This document shows positions 22,006 through 32,446 of a stretch of DNA of 64,000 bases, one piece after another; the stretch's first letter is position 1; each line of letters opens with the position of its first letter. The DNA lies in assembly GCA_028386065.3 (NCBI GenBank), contig JAKUCV010003188.1, forward strand, positions 3,541 through 67,540, read 5' to 3'. The stretch is from Turnera subulata (taxonomy: Eukaryota > Streptophyta > Magnoliopsida > Malpighiales > Passifloraceae). The position numbers were made by a program, and so were the translations under genes. The notes under the pieces were generated by a model. That model saw nothing but the letters and a program-made list of their open reading frames with translations. It was not told where the DNA came from and ran no database searches.

Positions 22006-22259
22006 ATGCATTTTTATTTTTTATAAAATATCAATGTAATATTTACGTTTGTAATGAAAATATTAGTATTATTAATAATATTTATGTTTCCGCTTATTTA
22101 TGGCATCAATTACCTCTTATGTGAATGTTCTGCGACAGCTGGCGTCCCTTGACTAGATCCATAATGCACTAACTAAAATGACATAAAATAATAAACAAAT
22201 AGTGCGAACTATGCAAACAAGGACAACAAACACACAAGGACAGCCCAACAAGACCTAAC

Positions 22260-22275
22260 GCCCGCTCCGCTACCA
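22260..22275 (-). other. Primer-binding-like site of the LARD-like element
   Basis: On the minus strand, three bases after the 5' LTR, the sequence reads TGGTAGCGGAGCGGG. It differs at a few positions from the common initiator-Met site TGGTATCAGAGC. The Ty3 element at 29,357-29,371 has a similar variant. Confidence 0.55.
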
Positions 22276-22841
22276 AAATGAAACGCCCCGACCCGTATTT
22301 ACCGTACATAGTAAACACGTGCTGGAACTGAAACGACCCAACCAAACAAAACCCAGCATACAGTGTATACAACAGTAACTTGGGCTCAACAGTCCAAAAT
22401 AAAAACATCAATAACAACATAACCGGCCCAATGGCCCAACAATAGTAAAAATAACGCACTGTGGAAGACTTAATAACTCACAAAACACTGTATGCGACAC
22501 TGATGCAAACTATGGATCCGAGCCCTGTCCAAGGGATAACGCCGCAGCCTGTCTAGAATGCACCAAACCTGTACCACAAATAATCCATCCTACGGGATGA
22601 AAGCCTGCAGGTGAGGGGTGAGTCCGAAGTGCTCACCGACGGAGGATAGACAATCAATATGCAACACTAAAATTACTCAAGGTCGAAGACAGGCAAAAAC
22701 CGCCAAAATAAAACAAATCAAAAGACTCAAATAAAATTCCAATTTCCAATTTTATCTTTTCGGGCCCCGTCACGGATAAGCTAGGGGTCAGACCTGGTTA
22801 TCAACATATTCCGGGTGCCAGACCAAATCCAAGAGAACCCA

Positions 22842-23188
22842 GGGATCGACATCCCAAAAATACGAACCCAGAGATAGACATCTCAAAAATAATCACGGGA
22901 TAGACATCCCAAGCATAGACATGCTTATCACAAGTAACCCAGGTCAAGGCCACCACAAAATAGTCTTAAACCATCGAGTCGTACCACTACTTACCACGTG
23001 ACAATTATATTATCATCATCAAAATCAAATCACAGGGATCAACATCCCTAACCAAAATACCGGGATAGACATTCCTATCCAAATCCAAGGATCGACATCC
23101 TTAATTTATTATTTAATCCATTATACTTATTCCAAAAGACACAATAATAGACATCCAAAAACAACCAGGACACTGGGATAAACATCCC
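22842..23188. repeat. Array of eight short hairpins in the right LTR
   Basis: Units lie at 22,842-22,855, 22,871-22,884, 22,897-22,910, 22,912-22,925, 23,035-23,048, 23,062-23,075, 23,088-23,101 and 23,175-23,188. The unit at 22,871 reads GAGATAGACATCTC where the left LTR has GGGATAGACATCCC: both stem sides changed and pairing is kept. The unit at 23,062 (GGGAT/ATTCC) keeps a G-T pair. Confidence 0.85.
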
Positions 23189-24444
23189 GAACCAAACCAC
23201 AGCAAATGCAACATCCAACAATGCAATAATCTTCAAAACATAATAACCGAGTAATACAGGCACATATTGAAGGAAATCCATCCTCACCTTGGCCGATTAC
23301 TCAATTCCGAAGACAATGACCGGTCCCAAGCCGGCTCCTCGGGAAACTGCCCGATGTCAAAACCTATACAACAAAACAATATACTCACATAAATGCACAT
23401 AATCGGTATACTATGATGCCAATACTGCGAAATAACCCATCCCGGTTACATATCTCTTTTATTATCAACTTTTACCGAAAATATTATACCATACCTATAT
23501 CTGAATATAATTTCGGTGCCATATTTTAATTAAAACTTTTTTCAAAATATTTTCATAAAATAATATACTTTTTCAAAATAATAATTACCATAATTTCCTA
23601 GAAAAATAATAACATACTTATTATTTCTAGAAAATATATAGTATTTATTTTTTTCTAAATATATATAATAATATTTTCCAACACAAAATATAATTACCTT
23701 TAATTTTCAAAGTACATATATATATATATATACCTCAACTATAATTTTCCAGGGAAATTAATATATATATATAAAATTTCCAGAAATTATTTTCATGGTA
23801 TATATATTTTTCCAAATAATATTAGTTTTTCCAAAACGTAAGTTAATTATTTATCAAAGTATATACATTTATATTTTTCTCAAAATACCAGAATTAAATT
23901 GACGACAATTTTCTCAATGTGAAAATGTTTTTTTTCCTCAAAATTAAATACCAGAATATCAATAAATACATATATGTTTATATTTTGTTTTTTTTTAATA
24001 AAACCGGACTGGCTGAACAGGACCAATCCCAGGCTTGCACTGTGCAAGCCCAGCCAGCCCACGCCCAAGCCCAAAGCTAACCCAACCCAGCAGACACGAC
24101 CCAACCAGATGAAACGTGTCGGACGCGGCCTCACCTCGGGTTCAGCGACGGCGGCGCGACGAGCGGCAGGGACGGGGGAGAATAGGCTAGCGCGGGGTCG
24201 GCGAGGCTGAGGCGACTCGTCTGGCGGTGGAAAGGCGGCGCTGCGTCGTTGGCAAGAGGCGCAAGGGAGCTGGATCCGCGGGTCAGCGCTCGCCGGTTGC
24301 GCGTCTCGCGGCGGAAGGCGACGGGGGCGACGGTTTCGAGGTCGCCATGGCACGGCGAAGGCGATGTTGTGGGCGGTGCGGCGAACGGCAGCACGGAGGC
24401 GTTCGGCGTGAACAGTGGCAGGGAGGAGATCGGGTGACACACTG

Positions 24445-24727
24445 TTCCTTTTTTTCTGTATTTTCTCTTTTCTTTTTCTATTATTCTTATTTTCTTTTGT
24501 TTTCTATTGTTTTCTTTTTCTTCTTTTTTTTTCCAATTTTCTGTATTGTTTTGTTTTTTTTTCTTTCTTTTTTTTCTTCTTCTTCTACTCTGTTTTTTTT
24601 TCAATTTTCTTTTTTTTCTTTCTCTTTTTTTTCTTTCTCTTTTTTCTCTTTTCCTCTCTCTTTTTTTTTTTTTTTTCCTCTCCTTTCTTCCTCTTTTCTT
24701 CTCTTCTTCCCCTTCTCCTGCTTCCAT
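24445..24727 (+). repeat. Pyrimidine-rich low-complexity tract (right LTR)
   Basis: Counterpart of 19,297-19,566, slightly longer in its T runs. It gives rise to long but meaningless frames on both strands. Confidence 0.9.
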
Positions 24728-25064
24728 TTTATAACGGTGAAAACACTGTGCGGCGTGTGAGCTTCAATAATGCAGCTTGTCTGTATTATGAAGCGAGTCC
24801 GGTCCGGACCAGAAAATAACTGATACCCCCTTAGTTATTTTCCGGCGTGATTTTTCTGAGGATTCTGGGACCCGAAAAATACCAACTTAGGCCCTAAAAA
24901 TCCACGGAAAAATCTCGAGCGCGGGAAAAGCCTCGGTTTCAAAAAAAAATGCTCGATTTACCTTGAATTAAATACCCAAGATTAATTCATTCGGTAAATC
25001 ACTGTAAAAAGACTTCTATAGTCCCGGTAAAAATCTAAATTTTTACCCGGTTTGTTACATGCTC

Positions 25065-27960
25065 CTTCAAGTGTTTCAACATTTCCTCTCAATCCACCAT
25101 TTGCTGATTAACTGCCTCATTCAAAGAGTCACCAGAAATATATGACACATGAGTAGGAGGTGGATAACCAAATAAAGCTTGAAAAGGAGTCATTCCAATT
25201 GAAGTGTGACAGCTAGTGTTGTACCAATGCTCGGCCAATGATAACCACTTACTCCAAATTTTAGGTTGTTGGATGCAAAAACATCTCAAATACTATTCTA
25301 AGCACCTATAACAACCTCACTCTGGCCATCCATCTGTGGGTGATAGACTATAGAGTAATTAAGTTGCACCCCCTGCACATGAAAAAACTCTTTCCAAAAA
25401 GAGCTAAGGAATATCGGGTCCCTATCAGACATAGTCCGAGCTAGTAATCCATGAAGTTTATAGAAGCTGTATAAGGATGAGAGAGAGAACAAAAAAGAGC
25501 AAATTTAGTCATACGATCTACAATCACCATAATAACCTCTTTACCACCACTCTTAGGCAATCCCTCTATATCCATAGTAATATCAGTAAAAACTGAAGCA
25601 GGAGTTGGTAGAGGTTGAAATAAACCAAGAGATGCAATACATTCATGTTTAGATTGTTGGCAATCCAAACAATTCCTGATAAATTCCCTCACCTGTCTTT
25701 GCATTCCCTTCAAAGTGAAATATATGGAGACCCCAGAATGTCCTCCCCACGTACTAGAATGAAACAACTTAATAATCTGTTCAGTTAGATCACCAGTAGT
25801 ACCGACTACCACTTTGCCATTCTTTTTCAGTAAATCATTCACCCAATTATACTTAGAAATGGCTCCTCCAGACAATAACACATCCAACTTCCTACTCAAT
25901 CTCACATCTTCACACCAAGATTGCTTAATTTTATCCAACAAATCAGTGTCAATGCTAGAAATTGCTAAAGAGTAAAGGAAATTACCTTGCACACTAGATA
26001 AAGCATCCGCAGCCAAAATTTTCGCTTCCCTTCTTATAGCATATTTCATAATCAAGAGCTAAGAACTTGGCCAACCAAGCAGCTTGACTCGCTGTAGTGA
26101 CTCGTTGTTCAAGGAGGTGTTTCAAACTTTGATGGTCAGTACGAATAATAAAATGTCTATCTAACAAATTTCTCTCCCATTTCTATACTACAAATAAGAT
26201 TACCAACAACTCTTTATCATAGAAAGATAACACAACATGTTTAGGAGAAAGAGATTTACTTGCATATGCAATAGGGTGGCCTTCTTGCAAAAGAACTGCA
26301 CCAATTCCTCCACCAGATGCATCTGTTTCAATCTCAAAAGTTTTAGTAAAATCAGGTAATCCAAGAATTGGGGCAGTAATTAGAGCATGTTTCAACTGTT
26401 GAAATGCCACATGGGCTGCTGGATTCCATTGAAAAGCATTAAGCTTTAATAAGTCATTCAAAGGCTTGGCGATGATACCAAACCGAGCAATGAATCGCCT
26501 ATAATAACCTGCCAACTCGAGGAACCCTTTAAGATCCTTCACAGAAGTGGGAATAGGCCAATTCTGAACTCCTTCAATCTTCTTAGGATCAGTATAAACT
26601 CCCTCACTAGAGATATAGTGACCCAAATACTCGACCTTGCTAACCCCAAAAACACATTTAGACCTATTCAAAACAAAAGAGTGATGCTGTAGATTTGAAA
26701 ATACTAACTGCAGGTGTTGAATGTGACTCCCAACTGAAGGACTATACACCAAAATGTCATAAAAAAAAAGTACGAACTTGCGAAGAAAAGGTTTGAGGAC
26801 AGTATTCATGGAGCATTGAAAAGTAGTTGGTGCGTTAGATAATCCAAAAGGCATTACCAGAAATTCATAATGGCCTTCATGTGTTCTGAAAGTAGTTTTG
26901 TGGATGTCATCAGGTTGCATTCGGATTTGATGATAACCCGAACGCAAATCCAATTTCGAAAAAATTGCAGCACCATGTAACTCATCAATGAGTTCTTCAA
27001 TGAGTGGAATTGGGAATTGGTTCTTACCGTATGCTTATTAAGTGCTCTATAGTCAACGCACATCCTCCAGCCACCATCCTTCTTTTTAACAAGAACTACA
27101 GGAGCAGAAAAAGGACTAGTACTAGGTCTGATTGTTCCAGCTTGTAACATCTCATTCACTTGTTGCTCAATAACATCTTTCTATAAGGCAGAATGCTTAT
27201 ATGGCCGGAGATTCAGAGGTGAAGTATCCTCGAGTAAGGGAATCTTATGATCATGCTCTCTAGAAGGAGGAAGAGAGGTTGGCTCTACAAATAAAGCTCT
27301 GAAAGTCTCCAATAAAGGAGTAATTGCTTCAGCCGCACTAGGTACAATAGAGTTAGCCTGCACATCAGAACCTTCAAAGAGGCTACAACACTACTCTTGA
27401 ATTAGAGATGGAGACTCTAGAAGATCGAATTCAGATTGAGAGGTGTATCTATCATGCCCTGTAAGAGGACCTTGACACCATCTTTCCAAAAAGTTAATTG
27501 CTTTTGTTTAAAGTTACAAAGGATATCATTGAATTGTTCCAGCCAATCATTACCAAGAACCAAGTCATAACCGGCAATATCCATTACCAACATTAGATAC
27601 ATAATGGTGACCCTGCATAAACCAGCTAAAAGCAACATACTTAGAAGAACACGAAATAGGAGAACCATATGCAATTATAACTTTAAATGGAGGAGGAAAA
27701 GTTAAGGAACACCCCAATTTTTGTGCACAAGAAGTAGTTAGAATATTTGCCGTGCTGCCAGAATCAATGAGAATATAGAGAGGGAAAGAGCCAACATTAC
27801 CCATAAGGCAGACTGATTTGTCACCAAACCCACCAGATAAATCATACAACGGTATCTGAACATCAGCAGCTGCACTACAATCAATTTCATAAAGAATTTC
27901 TTCACCGTAAACAGATGGATCCTGAACAGGAGTATCCAACTCTCCTCTAACAGATATAAG
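25065..27960 (-). pseudogene. Ty3/gypsy pol (broken)
   Basis: Domains in order on the minus strand: aspartic protease (LIDSGSTANILT, about 27,760); reverse transcriptase ([20 protein letters not shown], then [12 protein letters not shown]); RNase H (FEIETDASGGGIGAVLL, about 26,330); integrase zinc-binding region (HSSTWGGHSG ... CLDCQQSKH) and core (about 25,600-25,300). The reverse transcriptase active site reads FFYD instead of FFDD (about 26,760), a loss of one catalytic Asp. Several frameshifts occur (for example near 27,000, 26,190 and 25,450). The reading continues at 17,460 after the nested insertion. Confidence 0.88.
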
Positions 27961-27969
27961 ATAAAGTTT

Positions 27970-29342
27970 TATGATTTTTGCACCGATGTCCTGGCTCATA
28001 TTTCTCTTTGCAATAGAAACAGAGGCCATTGGCTCTCAATTGCTCTCGCTCCTTAGGGTCTAACTTAGGCAATTGATACAGTGGTTTCTGGTGGTATGGT
28101 AAAGCAGAACGAGGAGGCATCGGAAGAGCAGAGAGAGTGGAAGCTGCCTTGGATAGAAGAGAGCTCTTAGGAGCTGGAAGGCTGAATTGTCTGGAACGTT
28201 CATGTGACGCTCTAGCCTACAGTTGAGCTTCTTTCATCTTGGAAAAAGAGTAAGCCTCTGGAAAGTTGGCTGGCCTACAACATCAAGCCTCCAACTCAAG
28301 ATCATCATACAGTCCACCCAAAAAAAGGCTTAATGTATTAGTATTATCCACATGACACCTTGTAATCCAAGCATCAAACTTATCTAGATAGGTCTCTAAG
28401 TCCCCATCTTGCACCACCCTCCTTAAAGTCTCCATAGGATCATCATACCCTTGAGAGCCAAACTGAGAACAAACTGCGGTAGTATAGTCAGCCCAAATGA
28501 TCGAAAAGCCAATCGGCAGACGATCTGAATGGACTGACGATGCCAGGAAATTGCCTTGCCATCAAAATGATAGGCTGGAAATCGGATTTTCTCCACATCC
28601 GTACATAGTTTATAATCAAAGTATTGATTGCAACGATATAACCAAGTAGAAGGATCACTACCATCAAATATAGGAAACTCTAATTTCTTTTTGGTATTAA
28701 AAAAAAAAGGGCTAGTAGTAGTGTGTAAGGGATTATATGTGGGGAGGGTGGGTAGGGAAGGAGTAAGAGTAGAGTAGCTATAATATGGGAGTTGGGAGGC
28801 AGTCGTAGTAGTGAGTGGAATAAAAGTATTAGCAGGTAAGCAAGTAAGTGGAGAAATAGTAGATAAGGGTACCTCAAGAGAAGTAAGAGAGCCCCTAAGT
28901 GGAGGGAAGGCTGTAGTCATCGGTAAGGGAACGTGATGGGGCCGAGAAGGAGAAGCTTGGCCAGAAGTAAAAGTACCAAAATTAGCATGTGGTTGTACAA
29001 GAGCCACCAACACTGATGAATAAGGAGGAGGAGGAATCGAGACGATCGGAGGAGGGCCCAATATAGAAGGGGATGAAATGATCATAGATGGTGGGTAGAG
29101 TAGGTGGGGCATGGTGGAAGACCCGAGTCTTAACTTCATCAAGCTGAGAAGATAACTTCAAAACAGCTTCGGTAGTAGCAGCCCCATCGCTGTGGATCTG
29201 ATCAAGGCGGCCATGAACTTGATCGATTTATACTTGGGTGTCCTGCTGCAGCTGATCAATACGGGAGTTAGCGTCCTTGGTGGAGGCCTTAATGGAGTCA
29301 ACGAGCCGCCTAAGGTCTTGAGAGCGAGTGCCTTCAGCCATA
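27970..29342 (-). pseudogene. Ty3/gypsy gag (broken)
   Basis: The start is the ATG at 29,342 (MAEGTRSQDLRRLVDSIKAS), about 30 nt after the 5' LTR. A TAA interrupts it after about 37 codons. A proline/serine-rich region and a capsid-like region (KLEFPIFDGSDPSTWLYRC, about 28,640) follow, and a zinc knuckle CFYCKEKYEPGHRC lies at about 27,985-28,030. At least three frame changes are needed to read through. In the intact element this protein forms the particle shell. Confidence 0.85.
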
Positions 29343-29356
29343 GAGAACCGGCCTCG

Positions 29357-29371
29357 CCGGCTCCACTACCA
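29357..29371 (-). other. Primer-binding-like site of the Ty3 element
   Basis: TGGTAGTGGAGCCGG on the minus strand, two bases after the 5' LTR; a variant of the initiator-Met tRNA site. Confidence 0.55.
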
Positions 29372-29373
29372 AT

Positions 29374-29637
29374 TGATGAAGCTCAATAGAGCTTCACCGA
29401 GAAGAGAGAAAAAAGGAAGGAGAGAAATAAGGGAGTAAGGGCAATTTTATTCTTCTGATACCCAAAAACGGGTGCTATCCAGTACATATAATACCCACAT
29501 AATGACTCAGCAACTAACTCCCGAAATATAGGCTACTAATAATAAACTAATAGACCAGTTATTAGGAATAAGGAATAGCAATCCAACTCATAATACTAAA
29601 TAAACAAACGACTCATCACACAATTCACTGTATCACA
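29374..29637 (-). repeat. 5' LTR of the Ty3 element (264 bp)
   Basis: Read on the minus strand it starts TGTGATACAG and ends GCTTCATCA, with TG...CA termini, next to a primer-binding-like site. The other LTR is not in the window, so the outer boundary rests on the terminal motif and on the start of F-box pseudogene sequence outside it. Confidence 0.75.
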
Positions 29638-30613
29638 GCCTTAAGAAGCATATGGAGAGGTTAGAGTTTCTGTGTATTGTATGACCGCCCTTTAGGGCCA
29701 ATCGAACTTGATCATCTTGGAGTATTCTCCAGCTTCATCACTTTCTTCAAGATTATTATTCCACTTCTGCACATGAATTTCACCTTGGGCAAATTGAAGC
29801 ATCATGTATCTACCATGCTTGAAAGACCGTGGTATGAAGTTGCACACATATTCTACATAACCCATATTAGCAACTCCAAAAGAATTATATGAAATAAAAG
29901 GAACCCATGAAGCCTCATTGCAGTATTCCTTCATTACCCAAACAATATATATTTTTGCTTGTTTAAAAAGACACGAGAGATATTCCCCAACAACTCCCAT
30001 GCAATACTATGATAAAACTTCTCCTTTGCAAATCAAAAGCGATGATTTCTTTATCTTTCTCGGCAGTTCGCAAGGAATATACCCAATGAAGTGCTCCATT
30101 CAAGAAGAGACCCATGTTCCGTTCTTCTAAGTATCGCGCACATTCAATGGATTTGAAGCATTGCAAGTGTTCAATGTATTGGAAGTATTTGTCAGGATTT
30201 TCCAACTTTTTTTAGGAACCTGTTTTCAGGGAGAAAATTTCAACTTTAGCACCATCTCCAGGTCGGGGATCAGGACGAGGACCTGTAGCTACAAAGACCT
30301 TATAATCATCTGAAGTCGAATCATACCCAAAACCATAAGCAATCGCATATTTCCAACCAGAGAAGGCAAATTCCTACCAATAGAAAGAAAATCTGGCAAT
30401 CTCCTACAGTTAAAGGATTCCAGATAAATGTTGCTCACTTGCCGTAGTAGTTAGGAGCTTGCAAACAAACTAATCCATTGCATGATCGACTTTAAAATAA
30501 TTACTCTTCAGACCTGATAACTGATCAGGTGCCATATAATCTCGATTTCTTACTTCGCCACTATAATTTGATAATACAACTCCATTAAAAAGGCCTCTGG
30601 ATGATCTGATAAC

Positions 30614-32446
30614 GGGTTTTTGGTACAGTTGGTACCCAACTTTCTTACGTTGGGTCAATCATGTGCCTACAACTTTTCTCGAGACGTTTATGTACCTGGA
30701 GTTTTACCGGGCAGGTCAGTCATGGGTCTCGGGCAGGGTATGCGCTGACGTGGATTCTGCCCGAATTTTTGCTTCTGCCCATCGTTTAATACGACGTCGT
30801 ATGACCACTCTACTACGTAGTTTTGCTACTAGTTTACAGGAGTAGGTCCCACCAACTTTCCATGGCTCTAACCCAACTTTCTAACCGGTTTTATACCTGG
30901 GATTAAGTGGTTCAACCAAAAAGAGCACATGACTCCTACGACCAAACACCTACTTATGAATTGTAATAAATATACTTAAGACCTCCCCATTCCTCAACCG
31001 GAAAATAAAGCATTAAATATATTTTTAAAAAAGTCATGGGCATTAATGTATTTAACATATATTGCCAAAAAAGGTACTTAATGTATTAATGGTCTAACAA
31101 CAAATTAAAATCATCAGTCATCACCCTCTCTCCGTGTCTATCCTATCAAACCCAAAAAAATCATCCGCCGGAGTGTCCTCCTCCACCACCCACTTTCTCA
31201 ACAAAAATCACCAAATTGGAATCCCAAGCCGTTCGTACAGCCATGGAACCGCCGCCCTCCCCTCCTTCCTCCTTTCTTTCCCATACCATTCTACCTCCAC
31301 CACCGCCCTCCCCTCCTTACTCAAGATTTTTTTTTCTTTTCTCTTCTTCACCCATTTTCTGCACACGAATCTTCACATCTCAAGGACATTGGTGCCGATG
31401 ACCAGGGCCACATGTTTGGCCATACCACCGGTGGGATCCTCGAGCTCATGCCCCTTAGCCATGTCCTCGCCACCACGCCGGTGCCCACCTCTCCCAACAG
31501 GTGGGCGTTGAGGGAGGACAAAAATAGATCTGACAGAAAAAAAAAATTTGGATTTTTTTTCTTCTTCATTTGATGGATTTGTGTGGATTAGTAAAAAATT
31601 GAAACACTAAAAATAAAAGAGTGTGGGTGGAAGGCAACGGTTGGGTGGGTTTGATGTAGTGGTGTTGATTGATTCACGGTGGTGGAGGGAGAGTGGTGGG
31701 GGATTGTGAGGAGATTTAATTAAGGTTTGTAAATGGTGGTGGTGGTCTTCTTGGATTCGCATGTGGTGGCGGTGTGTGTAGAGGTTGGTGCTCGGATTTG
31801 TAGGTGGCGGAGGTGGGGGGCTTTTTTTTTTACCTTTTTTTTATATATAAAAAATGGTTGACGGGTAAGGATTAAGTGAAAGTGAAGACTTAAATGACAA
31901 TTAAGGAAGGAAATTATTGTTTAAGCAATTTTAATTCTAATTTCATTGTAATTATCATTATTATAAAATTAATACTAGAGAATCGAAAGGGAAAATAGTA
32001 CCCGACATGTGCTAATCTTTAATTTTACAATAAATATTTTCTCTAAATTTAGAAATGATGATTTTAAAATGAATACGGTTTTTTATTTTAAAGAAGATTA
32101 ATGAGATAATTGAGGAGGAAAATAATATTATTTTTGAAATTTAATTTCGGTAAGTTTTAAATCGGGTGAGAATTGGGTGGAAAGTTGGTAAGGGAATGGA
32201 ATGGATGGGATCCACATTTGACATGTAGATATAAAATGACGTCGTATCATAGTGAAATGACACCGTATCATAGTGAAACGACGTCGTTTTTGAGCCACGG
32301 GTAGCAGCCCAAATTCGGGCAGAATCCACGTCAGCACATACCCTGCCCGAGACCCATGACTGACCTGTCCGCTAAAACTCCAGGTACATAAATGTCGAGA
32401 AAAGTTGTAGGTACACAATTGACCCAAAGTAAGTTTGTTGTTTCCC
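30614..32446. mobile_element. Pack-MULE-like TIR element inside the F-box pseudogene
   Basis: Long imperfect inverted repeats link about 30,640-30,800 with about 32,270-32,425; both contain CTGACGTGGATTCTGCCCG-like sequence, TACCTGGAGTTTTA and GGGTCAAT. The ends are GGGTTTTTGG on the left and, less clearly, GTTTCCC on the right. No target duplication was resolved, so the outer bases are uncertain. It resembles the element at 15,189-16,422 in terminal sequence (GGGTTTTTGG, the GCTGACGTGGA-CTGCCCG block, CGACGTCGT). It has no transposase. The interior holds a captured SAM synthetase fragment and otherwise C-rich and AT-rich sequence without a gene. Confidence 0.7.
31377..31472 (+). pseudogene. 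Captured fragment of an S-adenosylmethionine synthetase gene
   Basis: The plus strand encodes [20 protein letters not shown] followed by [11 protein letters not shown]-adenosylmethionine synthetases have [20 protein letters not shown] and then PLTHVLAT at the corresponding site, the ATP-binding motif region. About 32 codons are present, without start or stop and with altered residues after GHTT. Its place inside a TIR element makes it a transduplicated piece rather than a gene. Confidence 0.7.

Larger units (their letters stand above)
17461..25059 (-). mobile_element. Large LTR retroelement without gag-pol (LARD-like), nested in a Ty3 element
   Basis: Two direct repeats of 2.4 and 2.8 kb start TGAAACG and end TTGTTACA on the plus strand (TG...CA termini) and flank a 2.4-kb interior. 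A 5-bp duplication TGCTC lies at 17,456-17,460 and 25,060-25,064. The orientation is minus: a TGGTAGCGGAGC primer-binding-like site follows the right LTR, and AATTTCGAGGACGAAATTC then TTTTTAAGGTGG (a common Ty3 pre-3'-LTR sequence) precedes the left LTR. No gag, protease, reverse transcriptase or integrase is present, so it depends on other elements. The interior carries two reading frames on the opposite strand. Confidence 0.92.
22279..25059 (-). repeat. 5' LTR of the LARD-like element (2,781 bp)
   Basis: Starts TGAAACGCCCCGACCCG and ends CCGGTTTGTTACA in plus-strand reading. It matches the left LTR throughout except for about 345 bp of GC-rich sequence (about 24,028-24,355) found only here. 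It contains its own hairpin array and pyrimidine tract. On the minus strand it should hold the element promoter; I did not identify a TATA box with confidence. Confidence 0.92.
17339..29637 (-). mobile_element. Ty3/gypsy element (3'-truncated, interrupted by the LARD-like element)
   Basis: The element reads leftward from a 264-bp 5' LTR (29,374-29,637) through gag, protease, reverse transcriptase, RNase H and integrase to 25,060. It resumes at 17,460-17,339 on the other side of the nested insertion. No 3' LTR or pol end is present. The short LTR and the integrase phrase with GLPKSGGKEVIMVIVDRMTK suggest a Reina-like chromovirus, by recollection only. Many frameshifts and stops make it inactive. 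Confidence 0.88.

Noticed and set aside
29677..29892. Plus-strand frame MYDRPLGPIELD...
   Set aside because: Opposite strand of the F-box-associated pseudogene region; no domain of its own.
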